Shown: positions 53,684-62,876, counted from the stretch's first letter. The stretch is DNA of 64,000 bases from an uncultured Pseudohongiella sp. (GCA_951812965.1 OX638341.1:310001-374000); one strand, 5' to 3'. Notes: generated from the sequence alone by a model not told the origin. Numbers and translations are program-made.

Positions 53684-53926
53684 ATGAGCACAATTTCCCT
53701 CAAAGTGCCGGAAACCCTTGAAGCGGAGCTTTGCGCGGCTGCGAGCCGTCGGGGCGTCAGTAAGTCGGCGCTGATCCGTGAGGCGATTCAGTCGTATCTG
53801 CTTACCGCGGAGAAAGCGGAAAGGCCTGAATCCGCCCTTTCCCAGGTCGCTGACCTGGTGGGCGCTTTTTCCGGGCCCGCGGATCTGTCGGTGGGCAAGA
53901 ATCATCTGGATGGTTTCGGTGAGTGA
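53684..53926 (+). CDS. Ribbon-helix-helix antitoxin (VapB-like)
   Basis: 80 residues from ATG 53684. N-terminal RHH/CopG pattern: STISLKVPETLEAELCAAASRRGVSKSALIREAIQSYLL, where the first strand binds DNA and the two helices dimerise. The C-terminal part should wrap the toxin. It overlaps the PIN gene and is preceded by an inverted repeat. The upstream GTG at 53675 lies inside the operator and is not used. Confidence 0.85.
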   Translation: MSTISLKVPETLEAELCAAASRRGVSKSALIREAIQSYLLTAEKAERPESALSQVADLVGAFSGPADLSVGKNHLDGFGE

Positions 53927-54347
53927 AACCGGAATCATCCTGGACACCGGGCCTCTGATAGCGCTGTTGAACGGCAACGACCGGCATCACAAGTGGGTTC
54001 GCGAAACCTGGAGCCAACTCTCCTTTCCGCTGCTCGTTTGCGAGCCCGTGCTGGCGGAGGCGCATTATCTGGCCCGGCGCCTCGCCCCTGGCGCGCAACG
54101 AGCGATTATGCAGTTCTTCGAGCGCGGGATGTTCCGGTTGTCATTCAGTCTTGCCGAAGAGCTGGTCGCGGTAGGCCGCTTGTTGACGAAATACGAGGAC
54201 GTTCCCATGTCGCTCGCCGATGGCTGTATCGTCCGCATGGCTGAACAGCAATCCCGCAGTGTGGTTTTCACTCTGGACAGCGACTTTGCCGTTTATCGAA
54301 AGCACGGAAGTCAGCGCATTCCGCTCCTTTCTTCGGTAATTTCCTAG
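53910..54347 (+). CDS. PIN-domain toxin (VapC-like)
   Basis: 145 residues from ATG 53910, overlapping the antitoxin by 17 bases; GTG 53919 is another choice. The PIN active site is complete: Asp12 in ILDTGPLIALL, Glu50 in LAEAHYLARR, Asp104 in SLADGCIVRMAE and Asp123/125 in FTLDSDFAVYRKHG. VapC toxins are magnesium-dependent ribonucleases that typically cleave initiator tRNA or rRNA. The pair sits between the molybdenum hydroxylase and an ABC exporter. Confidence 0.88.
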   Translation: MVSVSETGIILDTGPLIALLNGNDRHHKWVRETWSQLSFPLLVCEPVLAEAHYLARRLAPGAQRAIMQFFERGMFRLSFSLAEELVAVGRLLTKYEDVPMSLADGCIVRMAEQQSRSVVFTLDSDFAVYRKHGSQRIPLLSSVIS

Positions 54348-54401
54348 CAGCCCGAAGTTCCGCGACTTCGCAACCGGCGAGATATCTTGTCCTGCCTTGC
54401 C

Positions 54402-55502
54402 CTAGTCCAGCCGCTTGCTGAAGCGCAGTACCGCCAGGGTCAGGGCGATCGCTGTGAACGCTGCGAGCGCGAAGATTTCCTGCATCATCATGGAGACTTC
54501 CGCGCCACGCAGGACGATGCCGCGAATCAAGCGGTTGAAATGCGTCAGCGGCAGCACTTCGGCGATGCCCTGGGCGATTTCGGGCATGCCTTCAAAGGGA
54601 AACATGAAACCCGACAGCAGGATCGAGGGCAGGAAGAAAAAGAAGGTCATCTGCATGGCCTGAAATTGGGTGGCGGCAACTGTCGAGATAAGCAGGCCCA
54701 GTGACAGGTTGGCGGAAATGAAGATCAGCGCCGCCAGCAATACCTGCCATTCGCTGCCCATGATCGGCACGGAGAAGATGACGCGGCCAACCGCCAGGAT
54801 GATGACGAGCTGGATCAGCCCGATGACGATGTAGGGAACGATTTTTCCGAGCATCAGTTCCACGGTCCGCACCGGAGTATTGATCAGCAACTCCAGATTG
54901 CCCCGCTCACGCTCGCGCACGATGGCGACACCGGTGAACAGCACCATAGTCATGGTAAGCACCACGCCGACCAGGCTGGGCACGATGTTCACCGCCGAAC
55001 GGCGCTCCGGGTTGTAATAATTGCGCACCTCGACCATGCGTTGCCGAGGCTGCAATCCGGATTGCGAATCGAATCGCAGCGGGATCGCCGCCAACCCCTC
55101 CGCCACGCCGAGGATGATCGGATCGGTCCCGTCCACGAGCAGTTGCAATGCCGGACGGTCGCGGGAAATCACCCGGCGATCGAAATCGTCCGGTATGGCG
55201 ACGCCTACCGATATCGCTCCCGCATCGAGCAATTGCACCAGTTCCCCGACGTTGGCGACGCGCTGGCGCAGCACGACAACCTGGGTAGCGCCCAGGTCGG
55301 CGATGAGTTGGCGTGAAAGATGGGAGTCGGCTTCGTCGACGTAGGCGGCCGTGAGATTGCGCACATCGGTATTGATGGCGTAGCCGAACAGCAGTAACTG
55401 GATCAGCGGGATGCCGACGATCATGCCGAAGGTGAGCCGATCCCGCGACAGTTGCAGCAACTCCTTGTGCATGATGGCGAATATGCGGATCAGGGATTTC
55501 AT
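54402..55502 (-). CDS. ABC-2 type exporter permease
   Basis: 366 residues of the ABC-2 (YhhJ/YbhR-like) family: one N-terminal membrane segment, a large periplasmic domain (IGVAIPDDFDRRV, LLVDGTDPI), then five C-terminal segments with the REREKGT-like REREGNLELLINTPV motif. Its ATG overlaps the ATPase stop by four bases. It completes the HlyD-ATPase-permease exporter of unknown substrate. Confidence 0.9.
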   Translation of the reverse strand: MKSLIRIFAIMHKELLQLSRDRLTFGMIVGIPLIQLLLFGYAINTDVRNLTAAYVDEADSHLSRQLIADLGATQVVVLRQRVANVGELVQLLDAGAISVGVAIPDDFDRRVISRDRPALQLLVDGTDPIILGVAEGLAAIPLRFDSQSGLQPRQRMVEVRNYYNPERRSAVNIVPSLVGVVLTMTMVLFTGVAIVRERERGNLELLINTPVRTVELMLGKIVPYIVIGLIQLVIILAVGRVIFSVPIMGSEWQVLLAALIFISANLSLGLLISTVAATQFQAMQMTFFFFLPSILLSGFMFPFEGMPEIAQGIAEVLPLTHFNRLIRGIVLRGAEVSMMMQEIFALAAFTAIALTLAVLRFSKRLD

Positions 55503-56467
55503 GAATCCACCGCTTCCGTGGTCCCGGGCCGGGTTTCCCGCAATTCCGTGACTGCAACGAAGATGTCCTCGATATCGGGAAAAACCCGATCGACCTCGGC
55601 CGCGATGCCCGCGTGACGCAGGGCCCGGGCGACGATGGCGGCCGGCTCGGAGATGTGTTTCGGAAGCTGCGCCCGCAGCCTCGTTCCGAGCCGGGTAAGA
55701 CTGACGATCTGCGGAACTCCGTGCAATGCCAGATGCGCCGCGTCGATGTCGTCGGCTTGCACTTCGATGACATTCGTGGCGATGTTCTCGCCCAGCGAGC
55801 GCGGCGATCCGTCGGCGACTTTCACGCCCCGGTCGAGAATCGCCAGATTGTGGCAGCGCACTGCTTCGTCCATGTAATGGGTAGACACCAGGATGGTCGT
55901 GCCCTGCTCCGTCAGTTCAAACAGCGATTCCCAGAAATCCCGGCGATTGCTCGGGTCCACCGCGCTGGTCGGCTCGTCCAGCAACAACAGATTCGGCCGG
56001 TGCATGGTCGCCGCGGCGAGCGCGAGACGTTGCTTCTGGCCGCCGCTCAAGGTGCCCGCGCGTTGCCGCTCCCGCCCGGTCAGACGGAAGCGGCTGAGCA
56101 ATTCGTCCATGCGCCCGCGGCGCTCCCGTCGCGGTATGGCATAGACTTCGCCGATGAATTGCAGATTCTCCCGTACGCTCAAGTCCTCGTACAGCGAAAA
56201 TCGCTGGGTCATGTAGCCGATCTGCTGCTTGAGCGCTTCCGAATCCTTGCCGGCATCGAGTCCGAGCACACTGGCCTGGCCGGAACTCGGCGTCAGCAAG
56301 CCGCAAAGCATGCGGATGGTGGTGGATTTGCCGGAGCCATTGGGGCCGAGAAAGCCGTAAATTTTCCCTGTCGGGACGTTGAGATCGACCTCGTTGACCG
56401 CGACCAGAGCGCCGAAACGGCGGGTAAGGCCGCGCGCCTGGATCGCGAATTCGCCGTTACTCTGCAT
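55499..56467 (-). CDS. ABC exporter ATP-binding protein
   Basis: 322 residues with Walker A LGPNGSGKSTTIRML, Q-loop YMTQRFSLYEDL, signature TLSGGQKQRLALA, Walker B LLLLDEPTSAVDP and H-loop STHYMDEA. A single ATPase domain, as in the drug-exporter type half of YbhF. It works with the overlapping permease and the HlyD-like adaptor. Confidence 0.94.
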   Translation of the reverse strand: MQSNGEFAIQARGLTRRFGALVAVNEVDLNVPTGKIYGFLGPNGSGKSTTIRMLCGLLTPSSGQASVLGLDAGKDSEALKQQIGYMTQRFSLYEDLSVRENLQFIGEVYAIPRRERRGRMDELLSRFRLTGRERQRAGTLSGGQKQRLALAAATMHRPNLLLLDEPTSAVDPSNRRDFWESLFELTEQGTTILVSTHYMDEAVRCHNLAILDRGVKVADGSPRSLGENIATNVIEVQADDIDAAHLALHGVPQIVSLTRLGTRLRAQLPKHISEPAAIVARALRHAGIAAEVDRVFPDIEDIFVAVTELRETRPGTTEAVDS

Positions 56468-56486
56468 ATCTCGACAACGCCAGGCG

Positions 56487-57440
56487 TTAGTCGAACAACG
56501 CCTGTACCGGAAGGCCTTCCGGTAGCCGTTCCGGTAAATCGGGCATGCGCACCTCGGCGAGGAACGAGAGCCGCCCGCGATCCCTTTCGGTCAGCGCGAA
56601 ATAGGGCGTGAAATTTGCCTCGCTGGCAATGCGGCGAACGGTTCCGGTCACAGGCTGTTCGATGCCGTCGACCGCGATACGCATGGTGCTGCCGACACGC
56701 AGTCCGGCGCGTAGCGGTTCGGGTATGTATACCCGGGCGTATGGCTGTTGGCCGGTCAACAGGATCGCTACCACATCGCCCGGTTGCGGCCGCTCACCGA
56801 CTTCGAACGGCAGCGTATCCAACATGCCGCCTACCGGCGCCACCACGTGCAGACGCTCGCGGTCGAGCTTGAGCGAATCGAGTTGCGCTCCGGCCTGGCT
56901 GAGCAGACCTCGAGTCTGTTCAATCTGCTCCGGCCTTGTACCGGCTTCGAGTTCGGCCAGCCGCGCCGAGACGATCTCGATTCTGGCGCCGGCGGATTCG
57001 AGCAGATTTCGCGCCTGGTCGACGCTTTCTTCCGAAGTCAGGTTGCGTTCGCGCAAGCCCGTGAGCCGGTTCAGTTCGCGCTCGCGGAAATCGCGTTCGA
57101 TCTCGGCCTCGAGCAGGCTGGCGCGAGTGGCTTCGATGGTCTCTACCCGCGGGCCGTTGACCTGTTCTTCGAGCAGCGCTTCTATGCGTGAGATATTGGC
57201 CTGTGCTTCGCGAATGCGGATGTCGAGCCGCGCCGTGTCCTGCCGCAGGATCGGCGCGCCGGCAGCGAGCGCGTCGCCTTCAAGCGAAGCTATTTCAACA
57301 ATGGGCTCATTGGATTCCGCGACCACTTCGACACGATCGGATTCGAGCTGCCCGTAAGCCTGCAGGGGCGGCTCCTCGCAGCCTGTCAGCGCAAGCAGTG
57401 GTAGTAAGAAAAATCCTGGCCGAATCATCATCACCCACAT
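56487..57440 (-). CDS. HlyD-family membrane fusion lipoprotein
   Basis: 317 residues with lipoprotein signal (LLPLLALTGC, Cys21). A long coiled coil (about 70-190, e.g. QANISRIEALLEEQVNG and EIERDFRERELNRL) is framed by lipoyl-like halves (VVAPVGGMLDTLPFEVGE) and a beta-barrel. It would link the inner-membrane exporter to the outer membrane. It lies 19 bp upstream of the ATPase gene and starts the operon. Two ATGs just after the first (57431, 57428) are alternative starts. Confidence 0.9.
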   Translation of the reverse strand: MWVMMIRPGFFLLPLLALTGCEEPPLQAYGQLESDRVEVVAESNEPIVEIASLEGDALAAGAPILRQDTARLDIRIREAQANISRIEALLEEQVNGPRVETIEATRASLLEAEIERDFRERELNRLTGLRERNLTSEESVDQARNLLESAGARIEIVSARLAELEAGTRPEQIEQTRGLLSQAGAQLDSLKLDRERLHVVAPVGGMLDTLPFEVGERPQPGDVVAILLTGQQPYARVYIPEPLRAGLRVGSTMRIAVDGIEQPVTGTVRRIASEANFTPYFALTERDRGRLSFLAEVRMPDLPERLPEGLPVQALFD

Positions 57441-57488
57441 TTAATGTGAGGCGATTCGGGATGTCAAAAGGGACCACGGGGCAACCCA

Positions 57489-57953
57489 GGCGGGCGACGC
57501 ATGCGTCGCCCCTACATCGACCGTGGATTGGAGACAATTTTTGCCTGCTGTAGGGGCGAGGCATGCGTCATCCCCGCATTGGCCGTTGATCGGCGACAAT
57601 TTTTTGCCTGCTGCAGGGGCGAGGCATGCGTCATCCCCGCATTGGCCGATGATCGGCGACAATTTTTTGCCTGCTGCAGGGGCGAGGCATGCGTCATCCC
57701 CGCATTGGCCGATGATCGGCGACAATTTTTTGCCTGCTGTAGGGGCGAGGCATGCGTCATCCCCGCATTGGCCGTTGATCGGCGACAATTTTTTGCCTGC
57801 TGTAGGGGCGAGGCATGCGTAATCCCCGCATTGGCTGTTGATCGGCGACAATTTTTTGCCTGCTGCAGGGGCGAGGCATGCGTCATCCCCGCATTGGCCG
57901 CTGATCGGCGACAATTTTTTGCCTGCTGTAGGGGCGAGGCATGCCTCGCCCGG
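57489..57953 (+). repeat. REPIN-derived arm and seven-copy 63-bp tandem repeat
   Basis: It begins with one palindromic arm (GGGCGACGCATGCGTCGCCC at 57492-57511). Then the unit containing TAGGGGCGAGGCATGCGTCA repeats every 63 bp, anchored at 57551, 57614, 57677, 57740, 57803, 57866 and 57929; each unit also holds CATTGGCCGTTGATCGGCGA and ACAATTTTTTGCCTGCTG. The last unit returns to the full arm GGGCGAGGCATGCCTCGCCC. The 63-bp period is a multiple of three, which leaves long open frames on both strands, but nothing suggests translation. It fills most of the 594-bp gap 57441-58034. Confidence 0.9.
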
Positions 57954-58034
57954 GTTTTGTCCCGGCGATGCGATCATACGGACGTGATAACCCGCCTGCG
58001 TGCTACAATGCCCGGCCCGTAAGGAGACGGCCTC

Positions 58035-58595
58035 ATGACTGTTCTGATTCTCGGATTAATCCTGTTTCTCTTGCCCCACACCTTGCGGGAATTCGGCTTG
58101 CGCGAAGCGCTGGCCGGCCGCTTTCCGTCGCACGGCGCGTACAAGGGCGTCTACAGCCTGATCGCCCTGCTAGGGCTCGCGCTAATCATCTGGGGCAAGT
58201 CCATCGCGCCCTTCGTCATGGTCTGGGAGCCGCCTTTCGGCCTGCGCAATTTTTCCCACTTCCTCATGATTCCGGTTTTCTGGCTGCTGCTGGCCGGCTC
58301 GATGCCGATGTCCGGGCTGCGCCGCCAACTGCGCAATCCCATGGTGCTCGCGGTGACCTTGTGGGGCGCGGCGCATCTGTGGACCAATGGTGACCTCGCC
58401 TCGATGCTGCTGTTCGGCGGTTTCACCTTATGGGGCGCGATCAAGTTTTTCAGCCTCTGGCGAAACACCGCGGTTCCCGCCTACAGATTTCGTATGGCCT
58501 CCTGGGACATCGTCAGCGGGTTGCTCGGCCTGGTGATCTATTGGGCCGTGTTCATTTTCCACGGCGACCTGTTCGGGGTGGGTCTGGTGCTGTGA
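58035..58595 (+). CDS. NnrU family membrane protein
   Basis: 186 residues, six hydrophobic segments. The NnrU pattern (LILFLLPHTLREFGLR, HGAYKGVYSLIALLGLALIIWG, WGAAHLWTNGDLASMLLFGGF) is clear. NnrU proteins are linked to nitric-oxide reduction regulons in denitrifiers and are related to NnrU/isoprenylcysteine-type membrane proteins; no nor genes lie in the window. A good AAGGAGA precedes the ATG. Confidence 0.85.
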   Translation: MTVLILGLILFLLPHTLREFGLREALAGRFPSHGAYKGVYSLIALLGLALIIWGKSIAPFVMVWEPPFGLRNFSHFLMIPVFWLLLAGSMPMSGLRRQLRNPMVLAVTLWGAAHLWTNGDLASMLLFGGFTLWGAIKFFSLWRNTAVPAYRFRMASWDIVSGLLGLVIYWAVFIFHGDLFGVGLVL

Positions 58596-58969
58596 GAATT
58601 CTCGTCCTCACGCTGCTGATCGCTTTCGGCCCCCAGACTCGGGCGGCCGAAGACTACGCGCAGTACTGGAATGGTGTCTGGGCCGCCGAAGGCACGCTGT
58701 TTTCGGTGGAAGTAACCGTAGTGGACGGCCGCGTCGAATTGCGCCAACTCGAATCTCTCGGCTTCCAATGGGCGAGTTCCGCGGGCAGGGTGGCGGGTTC
58801 AATACTGGAGATCGAAGTCGACTACGCCGGCGTTTCGGGCGTGATCCGCGCCCGGCTCGAAGACGCGGGCACCGCCATTGTATTCGCCCGCACCTGCAAG
58901 CCCGACTTCATGGTTGTCTGTGCGCTTGCCAGAAACCGCCAGGCGACGTTCCACAAGGTCAGCGAGTAA
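58592..58969 (+). CDS. Small secreted protein, unknown function
   Basis: 125 residues from GTG 58592, which overlaps the nnrU TGA in GTGA, so it is translationally coupled. Signal peptide LVLTLLIAFGPQTRAA. The mature part is beta-rich (TLFSVEVTVVDGRVELRQLES, ILEIEVDYAGVSGVIRARLED) with a C-terminal CKPDFMVVC pair of cysteines. I recognise no family. Its end overlaps the convergent cytochrome gene by 11 bp. Confidence 0.65.
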   Translation: MRILVLTLLIAFGPQTRAAEDYAQYWNGVWAAEGTLFSVEVTVVDGRVELRQLESLGFQWASSAGRVAGSILEIEVDYAGVSGVIRARLEDAGTAIVFARTCKPDFMVVCALARNRQATFHKVSE

Positions 58970-59381
58970 CTTCGCCGCAATTGTCCTGGCTTTGCCGGAT
59001 ATAGGCGATGATCTTCCAGATGTCGCTGTCGCCTTCGGGAAAATTCTCGCCGAATCCGACCATCCGCGTATCCGGGACGCCTTCCTTGATGATGCGGAAG
59101 ATCTCCGCGTTGTCCTCGGCGTGGGTCCACCGGCAGTCGAACAGGAACAGCGCATCGGCCTGGTCGGGTTCCTCCTCGATCAGGCCGTGGCAGAAGCTGA
59201 CACAGGAGCCGAGAAACAGATCCTGACCTCTCTGCAAGGCGGCAGGGTCGTTCATGTAGCCTGCGACAATGAATTCCGGGGTCGACAGCAGCGGAGCCGG
59301 CTCCGCCGGAGCCTGTACGGTCTCTTCGCCCCCGCAGGAGGCCAGAATGGGCAGAACAAGGGCCAGGCAGAATCTGTTCAT
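58959..59381 (-). CDS. Cytochrome c lipoprotein with CX3CH heme motif
   Basis: 140 residues, lipoprotein signal (LALVLPILASC, Cys16). The single heme site is CVSFCH at 60-65, that is C-x-x-x-C-H rather than the usual CXXCH, in the context RGQDLFLGSCVSFCHG. A distal Met is likely in DTRMVGFGENF. Extra cysteines (in FDCRWTHAED) could form a disulfide. It begins where the MMPL gene ends (sharing the base at 59381), so it is coupled to it. Confidence 0.8.
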   Translation of the reverse strand: MNRFCLALVLPILASCGGEETVQAPAEPAPLLSTPEFIVAGYMNDPAALQRGQDLFLGSCVSFCHGLIEEEPDQADALFLFDCRWTHAEDNAEIFRIIKEGVPDTRMVGFGENFPEGDSDIWKIIAYIRQSQDNCGEVTR

Positions 59382-61849
59382 CAGGCGGTTTCCGCTCCCA
59401 AAGGCTTGAAGGTCGCCAGCAATTGCGGCAGCAGAGTCAACGATCCGGTGAGGGCGACCAGCATGGCCAGGCTCGTCAGCAGGCCGAAGATGCCGGTCGG
59501 AATGAAATTCGACAGGATCAGGATCGAAAAACCGGCGACGATCGTCATCGAAGTGAAATACATCGCCCGGCCGATGCTGTCGTGGCAGTAGTACATGGTC
59601 GTGCGATAGTTCCCGAACCGCGGAAATACGCGCCGGAACCGGTACATGTAATGAATCGTGTTATCGACGCCGATGCCCACCGAAACGGCGGCGATGGTGA
59701 TCGTCATGATGTCGAGCGGAATATCGAGCCAGCCCATGATGCCGAGCACCAGCGAGGCGGCGATGGCGTTGGGAACGATGCAGAGCACCGCGATCAGCAG
59801 CGAACGGAACAGCACCAGGAACATCAGCATGATCGCGAGCATGACCACCCCGAGCGTGAGAATCTGGGACTGGAACAGGCTTTGCAGCACATTGTTGTAC
59901 ATCACCAGCAAGCCGGTCAGGCGCACCTGGTCGGGCTCATAACCGAACTCCTCTTCCAGCCCCGCCTCGACCCGTTGCAGCAATTCATTGCGATTCAGGT
60001 CCGGCGCCGATTCGCGCACGCGCACATTGAAACGCAGTTCGCTGTCGTCGATCCGCACGAAAGGATCGAGAACCGCCTCGCGCAAGGTCTGCGGAATGCG
60101 GTTGTACATCACCGCCCAGAGCAGGCCGTCCACCGGTTCATGGTCGTTCAGTTGCTCGGCGAGTTGCACGACAGCGCCCAGCGAGAGCACTTTGCCGGTA
60201 TAGGGGTCGGCGTCGAGATATTCATGAATCGCCTTGACTTCGGCCATGCGCGGCGCGGTGAACCAATAGGCATCGTCGGACTCGCCGCCGAAGCCGTCGT
60301 CTCCGAAGTCATCGACAAAAGCATCCTCGAATGCGGCTTCCTCCTCCGGTAATCTGACGATGGCGTCGAAGGACAAGGTGCCGCCGAGTTGTTCGTCGAT
60401 CAAGCTCATGCCCTGGTTGATCTCGGTCGTGTCGCGAAAGTAGTCAATGAAACTGTTCTCCACTCGCAGCCGGGTCAGGCCGGTGACGCCCACGATCAGA
60501 ATCAACGCGTAGATCACGAATACCCAGCCACGCAACTTGTCGGTCAGCCGGGCCAGGGCCGAAGTCAGATTCAGGCGCAGGTCCGAAGAAAGCCGGGAGC
60601 GGTCCGCCGGCAAGGTAGACATGATCGACGGGAACAGCGTGTAGGCGACGATCAGCGCCGTGGCAACCCCCATCATCATCATCCAGCCGAAGGTAATGAT
60701 CGGCAGTATGCCGCTGACGATGAGCGAGCCGAAGGCAACGATGGTGGTCAATGCCGTATACAGGCAGGGCCGGAACATGCTCAGCACGGCATGACGCAAC
60801 ATTTTGCCGTGCCGGCTGAAATGGCGGGTCGCGCGCAATTCCCGGTAGCGCACCGTCAGATGCACCGTGAGCGAGATCGTGATGATCAGCAGCAGCGAGA
60901 CGAAATTCGACGAGACCACGGTCACGCGCCAGTCCATCAGCCCCAGCGTGCCCACCATGATCGTTCCCGCGGCGGCGCAGCAGATCAGCGGGATGGCGAT
61001 GAAACGGAGCTGGCGGAAGATCAGGCCGAGAGCGACGACGATGAGAATCAGCACGGCGATGCTGAAACTGCTGAGGTCGCCGCGCACGAAGGAAATCAGG
61101 TCGTCGGCAATCATCGGCGCGCCGCTGAGGTGAATGCGGGCGTCATCGCGATAGCGGTCGAGAGTTTCGCGGACGGCGGTGATCAGTTCATGCTGTCTTT
61201 CGTTGACGCCGATGCTGTAATCCGCCCAGGCGGCTTCGACTTCGCGCAATTCCGCCAGTCCCCCGGCGTCGATTTCCCCGTCGATCCGCAATTGGCGCAA
61301 GGCGCTGCGGCGGTTGAGCAGATCGCGGGCGGGTTGATCGATTTCAATGCTGACCTGCATGCCGGCGCCGCGGCCGTCGGGACTGATCAGCGCATCGGTG
61401 TATATCGGGTTGGCCATCATTTCCGCGCGCGCCGCCGACAGGTCGACGCCGTCGTCGAGCAAGGTCAGATAATCCTCGGAAATTCCGGTCAGTGGCGTAT
61501 CGGCGAATACCGGCACGTTGAGGATGCTGTCCACGCGCTCGACGCGGTCGATCGCGAGCAGATCGTCATGCAGCCGGTTCAGTTTTTCGAGTTCGGGACG
61601 GGTGAACAGCTCGCCGTCCGGGATATAGGCGACCACGACGAATTCGCGGATGCCATAGCGGTTTTCCACCTGGCGAAAGAATTCCCAGTCGGGATCGTTT
61701 TCCAGCAACAGGGAATCGGCCGAAGCGTCCAGCCTGAAATACTGGGTGAACCAGGCGAAGAAGGCAACGATCAGCGCGGTGATGCCGATGACCAGCCAGG
61801 GTCTGCCAAACACCAGGTCGCTGTAGAGTTTGACAGCCCTTGAAGTCAT
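59381..61849 (-). CDS. RND/MMPL-family transporter
   Basis: 822 residues in two similar halves with twelve predicted membrane segments and two large periplasmic loops. N-terminal anchor PWLVIGITALIVAFFAWFTQYF; MMPL/SSD segments such as ISLTVHLTVRYRELRA and SVGIGVDNTIHYMYRFRR with acidic residues in membrane helices. Substrates of this type include lipids and hopanoids; here unknown. Single-component, without an adjacent adaptor. The next gene is the CX3CH cytochrome. Confidence 0.88.
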   Translation of the reverse strand: MTSRAVKLYSDLVFGRPWLVIGITALIVAFFAWFTQYFRLDASADSLLLENDPDWEFFRQVENRYGIREFVVVAYIPDGELFTRPELEKLNRLHDDLLAIDRVERVDSILNVPVFADTPLTGISEDYLTLLDDGVDLSAARAEMMANPIYTDALISPDGRGAGMQVSIEIDQPARDLLNRRSALRQLRIDGEIDAGGLAELREVEAAWADYSIGVNERQHELITAVRETLDRYRDDARIHLSGAPMIADDLISFVRGDLSSFSIAVLILIVVALGLIFRQLRFIAIPLICCAAAGTIMVGTLGLMDWRVTVVSSNFVSLLLIITISLTVHLTVRYRELRATRHFSRHGKMLRHAVLSMFRPCLYTALTTIVAFGSLIVSGILPIITFGWMMMMGVATALIVAYTLFPSIMSTLPADRSRLSSDLRLNLTSALARLTDKLRGWVFVIYALILIVGVTGLTRLRVENSFIDYFRDTTEINQGMSLIDEQLGGTLSFDAIVRLPEEEAAFEDAFVDDFGDDGFGGESDDAYWFTAPRMAEVKAIHEYLDADPYTGKVLSLGAVVQLAEQLNDHEPVDGLLWAVMYNRIPQTLREAVLDPFVRIDDSELRFNVRVRESAPDLNRNELLQRVEAGLEEEFGYEPDQVRLTGLLVMYNNVLQSLFQSQILTLGVVMLAIMLMFLVLFRSLLIAVLCIVPNAIAASLVLGIMGWLDIPLDIMTITIAAVSVGIGVDNTIHYMYRFRRVFPRFGNYRTTMYYCHDSIGRAMYFTSMTIVAGFSILILSNFIPTGIFGLLTSLAMLVALTGSLTLLPQLLATFKPLGAETA

Positions 61850-61871
61850 GGATGCTCAGCTTGCGCCACTG

Positions 61872-62876
61872 TCAGGGCTGCAGCTCGGCTTCCAGTTCCT
61901 GCCGGCGTGCGCCGGCGAGAATTCCGGCAAAGGCGTAATTGCCTTCATGGCAGGCGTATTCGTACATGCGCTCTTCCCGCGCCTTGCGATTCATGGCGAC
62001 TTCTCCGGACCATGGCTGGGTATAGGTCAGCGGATCGTCGATGGTGAAACGATAGCGGATTTTCTCCGGGCCGAGCAATTCGAACTCTTCGGTCATCACG
62101 ACCCCGTTTGAACTGCCGCGGAACGATTGCTGGGGATGAAAGTCGCGAGTCTCGACCTTGAGCACATTGCCCTCCCAATATCCCACCGAATCGCCCATCC
62201 ATTTGTCGAAATCGTTCTCGTGATGCCTGTCGCCCAGTCGGATGATGCGCGCGTCGTGGACCATTTCCACCAGGATCATGACGTAGCCCGGCGTCTGCAC
62301 GATCTGGTAGTTGCTGTTATAGAGTATCGGCAGCATGGGCGGCCCGGACCCGGAACCGAAAGTCAGCAGGCAGCGTTCCGCCAGCGGGCGCAGGGGATAG
62401 TCGTCGAAAGCTTCGACTCCCGGCCGGTCGCGCCAGGCGGTTCGCAGGTCGTGCCCGGGCGCGCCGCCTTCGACGAATGGAATCTGACCGTCCGGCGGAT
62501 CGATGATGATCGAGGTGCGATATTCGCCGTTGATTTCGATAGCGTCGTCCCGCGGGTCCCACCAGAAGCTGTTGTAGCCGAAATCGGCGTTGCCGTCTGT
62601 CGGCGGCCCTCGTTCCGGGTCGATCGGCTGCGCCAACAGGTTATAGCGGTCGCGCCAGCCCTGTTCGACATCCTGCGCTTCCTCTTGCGTAAGAAATCCC
62701 TTGGTTCCGAATTCTTCCGGCCGCACCAGGGGTGTTTGCGACGAGTTGGTCCAGATGCCTTGCAGGTCGGGCTGTCCGTCCGGGGTGCGCGGCATCTCCC
62801 AGTCCTGCTGCGCCGCAGCCGCCAGCGACAGGGCCAGGCAGAGCGCGGCGCCGATCGTCTTGTATGTCAGGTTCAT
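61872..62876 (-). CDS. Conserved secreted protein, unknown function
   Basis: 334 residues from ATG 62876, with GGAG seven bases upstream. Signal peptide LCLALSLAAAAQ. The mature protein begins WEMPRTPDGQPDLQGIWTN and contains WDPRDDAIEINGEYRTS, QTPGYVMILVEMVHDARII, GYWEGNVLKVETRDF and YEYACHEGNY, a pattern I know from many uncharacterised secreted proteins of Acidobacteria and marine gammaproteobacteria, without a function. The frame is open to 63047, but that part reads the REPIN-like repeat. Confidence 0.75.
   Translation of the reverse strand: MNLTYKTIGAALCLALSLAAAAQQDWEMPRTPDGQPDLQGIWTNSSQTPLVRPEEFGTKGFLTQEEAQDVEQGWRDRYNLLAQPIDPERGPPTDGNADFGYNSFWWDPRDDAIEINGEYRTSIIIDPPDGQIPFVEGGAPGHDLRTAWRDRPGVEAFDDYPLRPLAERCLLTFGSGSGPPMLPILYNSNYQIVQTPGYVMILVEMVHDARIIRLGDRHHENDFDKWMGDSVGYWEGNVLKVETRDFHPQQSFRGSSNGVVMTEEFELLGPEKIRYRFTIDDPLTYTQPWSGEVAMNRKAREERMYEYACHEGNYAFAGILAGARRQELEAELQP

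Noticed and set aside
57489-57953. CRISPR array
   Set aside because: The units repeat in full, without unique spacers between short repeats, and no cas gene is near.
57441-58022. Open frames on both strands across the 63-bp tandem array
   Set aside because: The 63-bp period is divisible by three, so frames stay open simply because the unit has no stop. No start context or family is present.
60389-61843. 484-codon plus-strand frame opposite the MMPL transporter
   Set aside because: It mirrors the transporter gene in another frame and consists of low-complexity His/Arg/Gln/Asp sequence with no domain.
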